Program-made: the position numbers and the translations under genes
Shown: positions 34,473 through 42,897 of the stretch, piece by piece
Position numbering within the stretch: position 1 is the stretch's first letter
How the letters are laid out: the number at the start of each line of letters is the position of its first letter
Origin: Pseudovibrio zosterae
GTDB taxonomy: Bacteria; Pseudomonadota; Alphaproteobacteria; Rhizobiales; Stappiaceae
DNA length: 64,000 nucleotides
Direction of reading: 5' to 3'
Assembly (NCBI RefSeq): GCF_033843645.1
Contig: NZ_JAWXVZ010000003.1
Span: forward strand, 62,001-126,000
The notes under the pieces: model-generated
Seen by the model: only the letters and a program-made list of their open reading frames with translations
Databases searched by the model: none
Told to the model about the DNA's origin: nothing

Positions 34473-35186
34473 TCAACCACCGACGCCAATCGGCGCACTC
34501 TTGATCCTGCCTGCAAGAACCTCTGCAATATGGCGCAGTTCAACGCCAGACCCGAGTGCTTTCAAGGGGCCGGACAGGCTCATGAGCATGCCGAGATCTT
34601 CGGCCACAAAAAGCCCTGCACCAGAACGGTGAATACGGCGGGCAAGCCCGTTGATCTGTGTTTTGTCAGAGAGCAGCGCTTTGGCGTTTGCCGGGTCTGA
34701 GCCAATGTCTGGGAAATCCAGCAGCTCCACGCCTTCAAGGCTGGCCAGCAGATGACGTCCCGGCGTATCGCTGCCAAACAGAGTGGGCCGATGGCTGGTG
34801 GCCAAATAAGCAAGGCGTCCATGATAGGCACCAAACGGTCTTTCAGGGCGATAGTGATCCCAAAGAAACTGAGTGAGGGAATAGATCCGCGGCGCAGAAT
34901 TCCCAGCAGCTGCGGCCTCAAGAGAGCGCGCACAAGTGTGCGATATAGCGACCACCACGTCATACTCAGCGAATCTGGCCAGTGCATCCGAAGCCATGTC
35001 TTTTGCACTGTCGGCCTCCCCGGAAGTCTCAGCGGTACAGCCGCAGCAGCTCTGGCCGCGCGGCATGCCAAGCCTACAGCCCGTCTTCTCCAGCAGATCA
35101 AGTGCGGCCTGAACAATCTGCGGCCTGAACGTATCTGCAAGACAAGTGGAGAAAAGCCCGACATGAGGGCTGGGAGCATTCGACAT
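34473..35186 (-). CDS. LutA-like CCG-domain protein with degenerate second cysteine motif
   Basis: Resembles LutA/YkgE, the Fe-S protein of L-lactate oxidation complexes, in length (237 residues) and fold. The first CCG unit is intact (FSTCLAD, PRGQSCCGCTAETSG, SHTCARS). In the second unit the expected CH residues are replaced (LATSHRP), the CCGFGG block is absent, and the final D-x-GCLM has become DLGMLM; the helices around it (HIAEVLAGRI) are kept. It could hold only one cluster. No lutB or lutC is nearby; the neighbours are a cytochrome c and the glycolate oxidase genes. I chose MSNAPSPHVGLFSTCL as start. Confidence 0.75.
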   Translation of the reverse strand: MSNAPSPHVGLFSTCLADTFRPQIVQAALDLLEKTGCRLGMPRGQSCCGCTAETSGEADSAKDMASDALARFAEYDVVVAISHTCARSLEAAAAGNSAPRIYSLTQFLWDHYRPERPFGAYHGRLAYLATSHRPTLFGSDTPGRHLLASLEGVELLDFPDIGSDPANAKALLSDKTQINGLARRIHRSGAGLFVAEDLGMLMSLSGPLKALGSGVELRHIAEVLAGRIKSAPIGVGG

Positions 35187-35306
35187 GGGTAAGCTTGTGG
35201 CTTGTTTGCTAAAGACGTGTGATCGTAACACAGCAGACAGTCCGCCGGAACGAAAAGAGGGGGCCGCCAGCCCCCTCATGATCACATATTCAAGCCTTTG
35301 CCAAGC

Positions 35307-35708
35307 TTATTTGGTCGTACCGTCCAGATTGTACTGGTTGAGATACGCGATCACGTTTTCAATGTCTGCGTCCTTGCGAAGGCCCGCAAATGCCATTCGG
35401 CCCTTCGGTATGACATCCTTTGGCTTGCGCAGGTATGCAGACAACGTTTCCATGTCCCACACGCGGCCTTCTTCTTTGCCAGCCAACAGTGGTTTTGAAT
35501 ACCGATAGCCATCAATATGGCCCCAGCCAGCGCCAACAACGCCGTTGAGTACCGGGCCGACTTTGTTTTTCGCGTCCTCTCCAACGGCGTGGCAAGCTTG
35601 GCACTTGCGGAATACCTTTTCACCTGCTTCTGGATCGCCTTCAGCCATGGCCGAGGTTGCGGCCAGCGCAACACCAAACGATACCAGCGCGCCTACAAGT
35701 CTCTTCAT
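35307..35708 (-). CDS. Class I cytochrome c (c2/c552-like)
   Basis: An exported monohaem cytochrome. A signal peptide (MKRLVGALVSFGVALAATSA) is followed by a mature domain of about 110 residues with the haem site CQACH and a Met ligand in PKGRMAFAG. It shuttles electrons in the periplasm. The start is supported by a GAGGGAG site 9 nt upstream. Two inverted repeats lie in its 5' region. It could accept electrons from the respiratory chain; a link to the nearby glycolate oxidase is speculation. Confidence 0.9.
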   Translation of the reverse strand: MKRLVGALVSFGVALAATSAMAEGDPEAGEKVFRKCQACHAVGEDAKNKVGPVLNGVVGAGWGHIDGYRYSKPLLAGKEEGRVWDMETLSAYLRKPKDVIPKGRMAFAGLRKDADIENVIAYLNQYNLDGTTK

Positions 35709-35732
35709 TCGGACAAATCTCCCTCGATTGTC

Positions 35733-35785
35733 GGGCAGTCTGGGACTGCCCACTCCACTAAACCTTTAAGAGCTCTTCTAAAGGT
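35733..35785 (-). promoter_or_regulatory. Two inverted repeats upstream of the cytochrome c gene
   Basis: GGGCAGTC-TGG-GACTGCCC (35733-35751) lies just above the ribosome site. ACCTTTA-N10-TAAAGGT (35762-35785) lies behind it. The first could be a leader hairpin, or the terminator-like element of an upstream read-through; the second could be an operator. Confidence 0.4.
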
Positions 35786-35867
35786 GCCACCACTTTCCCT
35801 TTAAGGTAAGCGGAATGGATGACGACATGTTGTCGCAGATTTAGAACGGCTCAAATCAAAAACAAGC

Positions 35868-36797
35868 CTAATTGATCGAATTGCCGATCTCCGGGAGGTC
35901 CGCATCCCAATAGGGACGGGGGCTGTAGAGCGTGGCAAGGAACTCCACAAAAGCCCGAAGCTTTGCGGGAACGAAATGGCGAGATGGGTAGACAGCCTGA
36001 AGGGCAATGTGCCGAGAAGCGCGATAAACCGGCAGTATGGTGACCAGTTTGCCCTGCCGGAGCTCTTCTCCCACATCCCACGTGGAGCGAAGGGCAACGC
36101 CAACCCCGGCCAATACCGCCTCGCGGACTACTTCACTTGAGTTGGTGCGCAGCGGACCACGGGAGTGAACGGTAACATCTCCTTCTGGTCCTTCCAGCCG
36201 CCAAAGCTCCTGCTGGGTCGCAGCCAGACACACATGGTTTTCCAGAAGATCTTCGAGAGAATACACCGGTCCATGACGCTCCAGATATCCGGGCGCTGCA
36301 CAGAGAATCCGGTGTATCGGAGCGAGGCGCCTGGCAACGAGGCTGGAATCTTCCAAATGCCCGATACGGATCGCCACATCATACCCCTCCCCAACAATGT
36401 CCACGAAGGTGTCGGAGAGATCGAGCTGCAGGGTAACTTCCGGGTGGTTCAACAAGAACTGGTTCAGATGCGGGGCAATGTGCATCCGCCCAAATGATGT
36501 GGGTGCCGAGACGCGCAGCAGGCCTTGAACAGCTGACGACCGGCGGGAGACATACGCCTCCGCTTCATCTATGGAAGCGAGAATTTCGAGTACCCGCTCA
36601 TAGTAGCCTTGCCCAGCCTCCGTGAGAGCGATCTGCCGCGTTGTTCGTTGCAACAGACGAGTGCCGAGCCGCTGTTCAAGCTTGCTGAGCTTTTTTGAAA
36701 CAACCGCTGGCGAAAGCCCGAGTTCACGCGCTGCTGCCGACATGCCGCCGCTTGCAACCACCTGCGTGAAAATCTCCATTTCAGAAATAGTGCTCAT
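35868..36797 (-). CDS. LysR-family regulator divergent from glcDEF
   Basis: A 309-residue LysR protein of the CrgA-like group. The HTH is in EIFTQVVASGGMSAAARELG and then LSPAVVSKKLSKLEQRLGTR, and the effector domain begins GLLRVSAPTSFGRMHIAP. The chosen ATG (MSTISEME) has an AGAGAGA stretch upstream and gives a standard N-terminus; upstream in-frame ATGs would overlap the glcD promoter. It is transcribed away from glcD with about 170 bp between the starts, so it likely controls glycolate oxidation genes; no palindrome decides this. Confidence 0.88.
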   Translation of the reverse strand: MSTISEMEIFTQVVASGGMSAAARELGLSPAVVSKKLSKLEQRLGTRLLQRTTRQIALTEAGQGYYERVLEILASIDEAEAYVSRRSSAVQGLLRVSAPTSFGRMHIAPHLNQFLLNHPEVTLQLDLSDTFVDIVGEGYDVAIRIGHLEDSSLVARRLAPIHRILCAAPGYLERHGPVYSLEDLLENHVCLAATQQELWRLEGPEGDVTVHSRGPLRTNSSEVVREAVLAGVGVALRSTWDVGEELRQGKLVTILPVYRASRHIALQAVYPSRHFVPAKLRAFVEFLATLYSPRPYWDADLPEIGNSIN

Positions 36798-36965
36798 TCT
36801 CTCTCTTACGGGCTCACTAATTCTCTCAGGGAAAGAGTAGTTCGACATTATTGCTATATCGGCATGTATTGCTTTGTGCCACATTTACGGGAAACTACCA
36901 AAACGAAAACGAAGGGCCATTTAAGAGCCACAGGGGACAAAGACACGCGCACTGGGAGGAAGCCC

Positions 36966-38462
36966 ATGTCCGGCATTGCCATGCCAAAGCCCTCTGAAAA
37001 GCTGCTCCGAAACAAGATGAAAATTGTTCAGGACTTGCAGCAGATCATCCCGGGAGAGGGGGTGATTTCGGAGGAAGTTGAACTTCGGCCATATGAAACT
37101 GATGCGCTGACAGCGTACCGTCAGGTGCCGTTGGCCGTGGTCCTGCCAGAGACTGTTGATCAGGTCTCTAGAGTTCTCAAGTATTGCTATGATAACGATG
37201 TGAAAGTGGTTCCTCGTGGCGCAGGGACTTCGCTTTCCGGCGGCGCACTGCCGTTGGCTGATGGCATCCTGATGTCCATGATGAAGTTTAATCAGGTGCT
37301 CGATATCGACTTCGAGAACCGCGCCGTTGTGGTCCAGCCCGGCGTGACCAATCTGGGTATTACGCATGCGGTCCAACATGAAGGGTTCTACTACGCACCA
37401 GATCCGTCCTCTCAGATAGCTTGTTCCATCGGTGGCAACATTGCCGAGAACTCTGGAGGCGTGCATTCGCTGAAGTATGGCCTCACGACCAACAATGTGC
37501 TGGGGCTGGAAATGGTGCTTATGACTGGCGAAATCATTCGCCTTGGCGGCAAGCATCTGGATAGCGAAGGCTACGATTTTCTGGCGCTGATGACCGGCTC
37601 GGAAGGGTTGCTGGGCGTTGTGACCGAAGTCACCGTTCGCATCCTGCAGAAGCCTGAGACTGCTCGTGCCGCACTGATCGGGTTTCCGACCTCCGAAGAA
37701 GCGGGGCAGTGCGTAGCGGAGATCATCGGCGAAGGCATCATTCCAGGTGGTATGGAGTTGATGGACAAGCTCGCCATCGATGCGGCAGAGGACTTTGTTC
37801 ATGCAGGCTATCCTCTGGATGTGGAAGCCCTAATGATTGTTGAGTTGGATGGGCCGGAGGCAGAGGTAGATTACCTGCTTGATCGGGTCAGCGCCATCGC
37901 CACAGCCAACAACTCCACCTACCTGCGTGTGTCGCAGAGCGAAGAGGAGCGCAACACTTTCTGGGCGGGTCGGAAGGCCGCTTTCCCCGCAGTGGGCCGC
38001 ATTTCGCCCGACTACCTATGCATGGATGGCACCATTCCACGGAAGGCTTTGCCCGAAGTTTTGCGCCGTATGCAGGATCTGAGTGTGAAGCACGGTCTGC
38101 GCTGCGCCAACGTCTTTCATGCCGGAGACGGCAACCTGCACCCTTTGATCCTGTATGATGCAAACAAGCCGGGAGAGCTTGAAGCAGCAGAAGCCTTTGG
38201 GGCGGATATCCTTCGTCTATGCGTGGAGGTCGGGGGTGTGCTGACCGGTGAACATGGCGTTGGCATTGAGAAACGTGATCTGATGCCAGAAATGTTCACG
38301 GAAGATGATCTCAAACAGCAACAACGGGTGAAGTGCGCTTTTGATGAAAAGCAGCTTTTGAACCCAGGAAAGGTGTTTCCTGTGCTGCATCGCTGCGCAG
38401 AGTTGGGCCGCATGCATGTTCACAAAGGGCAGCTGCCGTTCCCCGACATACCTCGGTTCTAG
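36966..38462 (+). CDS. glcD: Glycolate oxidase FAD-binding subunit
   Basis: The catalytic flavoprotein oxidising glycolate (or D-lactate) to glyoxylate. FAD-binding type 4 domain: VPRGAGTSLSGGALPLADG and GGNIAENSGGVHSLKYG. C-terminal FAD-oxidase domain: NVFHAGDGNLHPLILYD and GGVLTGEHGVGIEKRDLM, with the active-site histidines. At 498 residues it is typical. The ATG at 36966 follows a GGGAGGAAG site. It forms one unit with glcE (39-nt gap) and glcF. Confidence 0.95.
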   Translation: MSGIAMPKPSEKLLRNKMKIVQDLQQIIPGEGVISEEVELRPYETDALTAYRQVPLAVVLPETVDQVSRVLKYCYDNDVKVVPRGAGTSLSGGALPLADGILMSMMKFNQVLDIDFENRAVVVQPGVTNLGITHAVQHEGFYYAPDPSSQIACSIGGNIAENSGGVHSLKYGLTTNNVLGLEMVLMTGEIIRLGGKHLDSEGYDFLALMTGSEGLLGVVTEVTVRILQKPETARAALIGFPTSEEAGQCVAEIIGEGIIPGGMELMDKLAIDAAEDFVHAGYPLDVEALMIVELDGPEAEVDYLLDRVSAIATANNSTYLRVSQSEEERNTFWAGRKAAFPAVGRISPDYLCMDGTIPRKALPEVLRRMQDLSVKHGLRCANVFHAGDGNLHPLILYDANKPGELEAAEAFGADILRLCVEVGGVLTGEHGVGIEKRDLMPEMFTEDDLKQQQRVKCAFDEKQLLNPGKVFPVLHRCAELGRMHVHKGQLPFPDIPRF

Positions 38463-38501
38463 TCAGCTGAAAAACAGAAAATCGGCTTTGGGAGGTCGAC
38501 A

Positions 38502-39707
38502 ATGGGAGAAAGCTTCAGGCCCAAGAACGCGGCCGAGCTGGAAGAACTGGTGAAGTGGGCAGCTGCCGAACGCGAACCGCTCGAAGTGGTGGGTACCGGC
38601 ACGAAAACAGCGCTGGGCAGGCAGGTGCAGGGCGCACACACACTGGCGCTTTCGGAGTTGAAAGGCATTGTCGACTATGAGCCCTCCGAACTCGTTTTGA
38701 CCGCAAAGGCGGGCACGCCTCTCGCGGAGATTGAGACCCTTCTTGAAAGCGAAGGCCAGGAACTCGCCTTTGAACCCGTAGACTATGGTCCAGTGCTGGG
38801 CGGGGAAGTGGGAAAAGGCACCTTCGGCGGTGCGCTGGCGGCCAACCTCGCGGGCCCGCGCCGCCTCAAGGCTGGCGCCGCACGCGATCATGTGCTCGGC
38901 TTGCAAGCGGTGGCCGGTCGCGGAGAGCTGTTCAAGGCAGGCGGACGCGTGGTCAAAAATGTAACGGGCTATGACCTGGCCCGAGCGTTTTGTTCTTCCT
39001 GGGGCACGCTTGCCGTCGCCTCCGAAATCACCGTCAAAGTGGCCCCAAAGGCCGCGCAAGAAAAAACACTCTGCCTGTTTGGGCTGGATGGCCAGCAGGC
39101 CACAAACGCCATGTCGGCGGCCATGGGGTCTTCTGCTGAGGTTTCCTCTGCGGCCTACATTCCACCAGCGCTAGCAGCCTCTGTGAAAGGCGAGTTTGCG
39201 GGGACCCAAAGCATCACAGCTCTCCGACTTGAGGGCATTCCTGCTTCCGTCGAATATCGCATTGGTACCTTGAAGCGAGAACTCTCTGGCTTTGGGGCCA
39301 TCGATGTGCTGGAAGCGGATGGCTCGAGAAAGCTATGGCGCTCACTACGTCAGCTGGATGCGTTCACGGGAAGCCAGACGACCCTTTGGCGTGTCTCGGT
39401 TGCGCCTACAAACGCCGAGAGTTTCATCTCCGGCCTGTCTCAGGATGCTGTGGTGCTTCGCGATTGGGCTGGAGGCTTGCTTTGGGTCAGTGACCCCGCC
39501 GAAAACGATGGTACTGCGTTGCGTGAGGCCTTAAGAAAATGCGGGGGAGGGCATGCCACTCTGGTGCGCGGCAGTCCAACCTTGAGGGCTAGTGCGGAAG
39601 TTTTCCAACCGCTCGATCCCGGTCTTGCGGCCCTGACCCGTCGCTTGAAGCAACAATTTGATCCGCATGGGATACTGAATCCCGGGCGCATGTATCCGGG
39701 AGTCTAG
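38502..39707 (+). CDS. glcE: Glycolate oxidase subunit GlcE (FAD-binding)
   Basis: The second flavin-binding subunit of membrane-associated glycolate oxidase. It has a short FAD-binding PCMH domain (VVGTGTKTALGR, GKGTFGGALAANLAGPRRLK then AGAARDHVLG, GRVVKNVTGYDLARAFCSSW) and the closing motif FDPHGILNPGRMY. Its 401 residues compare with about 350 in E. coli. It is required with GlcD and GlcF for activity in E. coli. Its stop lies 3 nt before glcF. Confidence 0.95.
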   Translation: MGESFRPKNAAELEELVKWAAAEREPLEVVGTGTKTALGRQVQGAHTLALSELKGIVDYEPSELVLTAKAGTPLAEIETLLESEGQELAFEPVDYGPVLGGEVGKGTFGGALAANLAGPRRLKAGAARDHVLGLQAVAGRGELFKAGGRVVKNVTGYDLARAFCSSWGTLAVASEITVKVAPKAAQEKTLCLFGLDGQQATNAMSAAMGSSAEVSSAAYIPPALAASVKGEFAGTQSITALRLEGIPASVEYRIGTLKRELSGFGAIDVLEADGSRKLWRSLRQLDAFTGSQTTLWRVSVAPTNAESFISGLSQDAVVLRDWAGGLLWVSDPAENDGTALREALRKCGGGHATLVRGSPTLRASAEVFQPLDPGLAALTRRLKQQFDPHGILNPGRMYPGV

Positions 39708-39710
39708 GTC

Positions 39711-41018
39711 ATGCAAACCAACTTTACCCCCGAGCAGCTGCAAGACCCTCATCTAGCGGAATCTGAGAAGATCTTGCGCAAATGCGTTCACTGCGGATTT
39801 TGCACCGCAACCTGTCCCACCTTCACCTTGCTGGGGGATGAGTTGGACAGTCCGCGCGGACGAATTTATCTCATCAAAGACATGCTGGAGAACGATCGCC
39901 CAGCGGATGCGAAAGTGGTCAAGCACATTGACCGGTGCCTGTCTTGTCTGGCGTGTATGACCACCTGTCCCTCGGGTGTTCATTACATGCATCTGGTCGA
40001 TCATGCGCGGATGCACATCGAAAAAACCTACAAGCGTCCGTTTCACGACCGGTTGTTGCGGGCAATTCTGGCGCTGATTCTGCCTTTTCCAAGCCGCTTT
40101 CGCTGGGCGTTGATTGCTGCCTCCTACATGAAGCCGCTGGGTGGACTGTTCAGTAAGCTGGGCGGGCCGTTCCTCCGCCTCGCGGCCATGTTGTCTTTGG
40201 CTCCGTCGAAAGCGCCGAAGCCTTCAGCGTTTGCTGGTGCAGAGAAAGTCCCTGCCACCGCCGTCAGAAGGGGGCGTGTGGCGATTTTGCAAGGCTGCGC
40301 GCAGCCGGTGTTAAAGCCTTCCATCAACGATGCCACCGTGCGGCTGCTAACGCGTATGGGATACGACATTGTGTTTCCCAAAAATGAGGTGTGCTGCGGG
40401 GCATTGGTGCATCACATGGGCAAGGAACAGGCATCCCTTGAAAATGCGCGCCGCAATGTAGACGCATGGATAGGCGAGATGGACGGCGATGGGCTGGATG
40501 CGATCATCATTACAGCGTCAGGGTGCGGCACCACCATCAAGGACTACGGATTTATGCTTCGAGAAGATCCGGCGTATCGTGCCAAAGCAGACCGGGTGTC
40601 TGCAGCTGCCAAGGACATTGCTGAGTTTCTCAAAGACAAGGAGCTTGGCCCGCCAGAGCGACAGCCTGCGCTGACCGTTGCCTACCACTCTGCATGCTCC
40701 ATGCAACATGGCCAGAAAATAACCCGAGAACCAAAGGATCTGCTCAAAGCCGCTGGGTTCACGGTCAAGGATGTACCAGAAGGGCATTTGTGCTGTGGCT
40801 CTGCGGGGACCTACAACATTCTGCAGCCAGAAATCGCCGTGAAACTGCGAGATCGCAAGCTGGCAAATATTGCACGCACAGATCCAGACCTTATTGCGAC
40901 CGGTAATATTGGCTGCATCACTCAACTTGGCGTTAAGGCAGGCGTTCCGGTCGTTCACACCGTCGAGTTGTTGGACTGGATTTATGGAGGTCCAGCACCC
41001 GAAGGACTGGAGGCCTGA
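39711..41018 (+). CDS. glcF: Glycolate oxidase iron-sulfur subunit
   Basis: Carries electrons from GlcDE to the quinone pool. Two ferredoxin-type clusters are bound by CVHCGFCTATCP and CLSCLACMTTCPSG near the N-terminus. Two CCG units follow (QGCAQPVLKP with NEVCCGALVHH; AYHSACSMQHG with GHLCCGSAGTYN). The second unit here is complete, in contrast to the LutA-like protein on the other side of the locus. At 435 residues it is of normal length. Confidence 0.95.
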   Translation: MQTNFTPEQLQDPHLAESEKILRKCVHCGFCTATCPTFTLLGDELDSPRGRIYLIKDMLENDRPADAKVVKHIDRCLSCLACMTTCPSGVHYMHLVDHARMHIEKTYKRPFHDRLLRAILALILPFPSRFRWALIAASYMKPLGGLFSKLGGPFLRLAAMLSLAPSKAPKPSAFAGAEKVPATAVRRGRVAILQGCAQPVLKPSINDATVRLLTRMGYDIVFPKNEVCCGALVHHMGKEQASLENARRNVDAWIGEMDGDGLDAIIITASGCGTTIKDYGFMLREDPAYRAKADRVSAAAKDIAEFLKDKELGPPERQPALTVAYHSACSMQHGQKITREPKDLLKAAGFTVKDVPEGHLCCGSAGTYNILQPEIAVKLRDRKLANIARTDPDLIATGNIGCITQLGVKAGVPVVHTVELLDWIYGGPAPEGLEA

Positions 41019-41052
41019 CTTGTGGTTCTGGGTAGCGCGCACTAACTTTAAA

Positions 41053-41075
41053 CGAATAACAATCGTGTTTATTCG
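41053..41075. terminator. Inverted repeat after glcF (CGAATAA-N9-TTATTCG)
   Basis: Perfect 7-bp arms lie between glcF and the next gene. The low GC content and lack of a T-tract make it a weak terminator or an operator for the downstream gene. Confidence 0.35.
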
Positions 41076-41093
41076 GATAACAAGGCGCCCATC

Positions 41094-41771
41094 ATGTCAG
41101 CTGCCGGACAAAACACTGCCGTTGTCAGTTTAGGCATTTCATGCCAAAGCGCACGACAGATAAGAACACACGTCGAGCTGATTTCGAGCCTCATTGGCGA
41201 GCCCGTGCAGCACGTCTCCCACTTTTTTGACGGTTTGATCACGCCGCCGGAAGGTCTGGCAAAGTTGCTCGACGATGGCTTTCCGCTCTTTACCCGAGAG
41301 CAGATTGAAGAGGGGGCCGGCCACCCAACCTGGCACCCTTATGGCATTCGTTTCTTTCATCATTTTCGCGGTGAAGATGGCATCGCAGACGTCAATCGGT
41401 ACTTTGAGAACGAGACCTCCCGGTTCAGCTATTTAAAGAACCGTTTTCTGGAATTGCGGAACGCGCAGCATCTGCTGTTCGTGCTTTCAAACTCTCAGAA
41501 CAACCTGGATGAGGTCGCGGAAGAAACGGAACTTGGCCCGTTTCATTTCGAGCAGCGACATCTTGAAGAGCTGAAAGCGAGCCTGCGCGCCTTTTTTGCG
41601 AAAGACTGCGACCTGCTTGTGGTGTCACACGAGGAAAAGGTCGTGGATGTGGAGTATGACCACCTGCACATCCTTGAGCCAGATTCAAGCGAATGGACCG
41701 GAGATAAACGCCAATGGGCTGAGGTGTTCCGCAAACACCTGACGATACATGAGACGCTGAACTTTGTTTGA
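41094..41771 (+). CDS. DUF1796-like putative papain-fold protein
   Basis: A 225-residue soluble protein. The N-terminus VVSLGISCQSARQIR and the following HFFDGLITPPEGLAKLL, then YGIRFFHHF and HLLFVLSN, match the layout of DUF1796 proteins, predicted papain-like cysteine peptidases often found with surface polysaccharide genes. The Cys in SLGISC and a downstream His/Asp would be the catalytic candidates. No peptidase activity is shown for the family to my knowledge. It lies 75 nt after glcF, separated by an inverted repeat. Confidence 0.65.
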   Translation: MSAAGQNTAVVSLGISCQSARQIRTHVELISSLIGEPVQHVSHFFDGLITPPEGLAKLLDDGFPLFTREQIEEGAGHPTWHPYGIRFFHHFRGEDGIADVNRYFENETSRFSYLKNRFLELRNAQHLLFVLSNSQNNLDEVAEETELGPFHFEQRHLEELKASLRAFFAKDCDLLVVSHEEKVVDVEYDHLHILEPDSSEWTGDKRQWAEVFRKHLTIHETLNFV

Positions 41772-41801
41772 AGCAGCGTCTCTTGCCATCCCGCAGTTAA
41801 T

Positions 41802-42503
41802 CTACTGAACGATGACAGTCGCGCCGACCGGTATCTGGGTGTAGAGCTCCATGACATCTTCATTGCGCATTCGGATGCAGCCGGAAGAAACGGCCTGACC
41901 GATGGTCCAAGGTTCGTTTGACCCATGGATTCGATAGAGGGTCGAGCCTAGGTAAAGCGCGCGCGCACCCAGTGGGTTTTTAGGGCCGCCGGGAACAAAA
42001 CGGGGCAGATCAGGGCGGCGCTGCAGCATGGACTCCGGCGGCCGCCAGTCTGGCCACTCCGCTTTCCGTGTCACCTTGTGTGTTCCAGCCCATTCGAAGC
42101 CTGGACGACCAACGCCAACCCCATAGCGGCGCGCTTTTTTGTTCGGCAACACATGGAAGAGATAGCGGGCGTTCGTATCGATGATGATCGTTCCCGGCTT
42201 GTAATTTCCGGTATAGTTAACCGTCGTTGGCAGATACTTCGAGGGAATTTGGCGGCGCTGCGGCTGCGCAAAGCTTCGCTGCTGCGTTGGCGGCGGGGTC
42301 GCAACGACTTGGCGCTGCCTCTGGTTGAAAACGCGATTGCTCTGTGGCGCGATTTGCATGACCCACGGATCAGATAGGTTTGGGCTTAGAACTGGTGGCG
42401 GAGCAGAAGCGCGCGGTGTGAACTCAGCATGAGCTGAAAACCCCAATGTCAGCGCGGTAAAACCCGCAGAAAACGCCAAACAGAATTGTCCAAAGCGGAT
42501 CAT
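41802..42503 (-). CDS. L,D-transpeptidase (YkuD domain), exported
   Basis: A periplasmic enzyme that forms 3-3 peptidoglycan cross-links or anchors proteins to the wall. Signal peptide MIRFGQFCLAFSAGFTALTL with cleavage after AHA; a Pro/Gln-rich spacer of about 80 residues; then the YkuD domain with the catalytic motif HGSNEPWTIG and SSGCIRMRNED. Short YkuD proteins of this type (GVGVGRPGFEWAGTHKVTRK) are multicopy in alphaproteobacteria. The start is supported by GGGGAA 6 nt upstream. Confidence 0.92.
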   Translation of the reverse strand: MIRFGQFCLAFSAGFTALTLGFSAHAEFTPRASAPPPVLSPNLSDPWVMQIAPQSNRVFNQRQRQVVATPPPTQQRSFAQPQRRQIPSKYLPTTVNYTGNYKPGTIIIDTNARYLFHVLPNKKARRYGVGVGRPGFEWAGTHKVTRKAEWPDWRPPESMLQRRPDLPRFVPGGPKNPLGARALYLGSTLYRIHGSNEPWTIGQAVSSGCIRMRNEDVMELYTQIPVGATVIVQ

Positions 42504-42897
42504 CAGTGTTCCCCAAAGCTGCAGCAACTACCCATAAGCTAAACGCCAACTAGAAACCATGGGTTAAGAGCGCAAGTATATCTCCGCAGATATTTAGCCA
42601 TGGTAAATAAGAGGTAAACTATTAATAGTTTAGCCTTTATTGAATAGTTTAGCTCCATGTTATATGAAGTGCGCAATTGAGGCGTAATTCTTGTGCGCAT
42701 CAACAGGCAAATCGGCGGTCCCTCCGTGAAGAAATCAATTCTTAAGGGGGCGCTGATTAGCCTTCAGAAAACTGGTGTGATTCGAGGTTTTGGTGGTCCT
42801 GGGGCGACTCGATTGAGTTGTAGGCCAAAGATATCCTCGGAAAAAGTGTGGTGCACTAAGCGCTATTGCTGAGACTGAAGGGAAGTCTGGAGTGGGA
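42504..42897. other. Divergent intergenic region with an 18-bp perfect palindrome
   Basis: No gene is seen in 394 bp. TAAACTATTAATAGTTTA (42615-42632) is a perfect palindrome, and its right half AATAGTTTAGC recurs as a direct repeat 18 nt further on. The setting suggests a regulator site for the transpeptidase or the cheZ gene. Confidence 0.45.
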
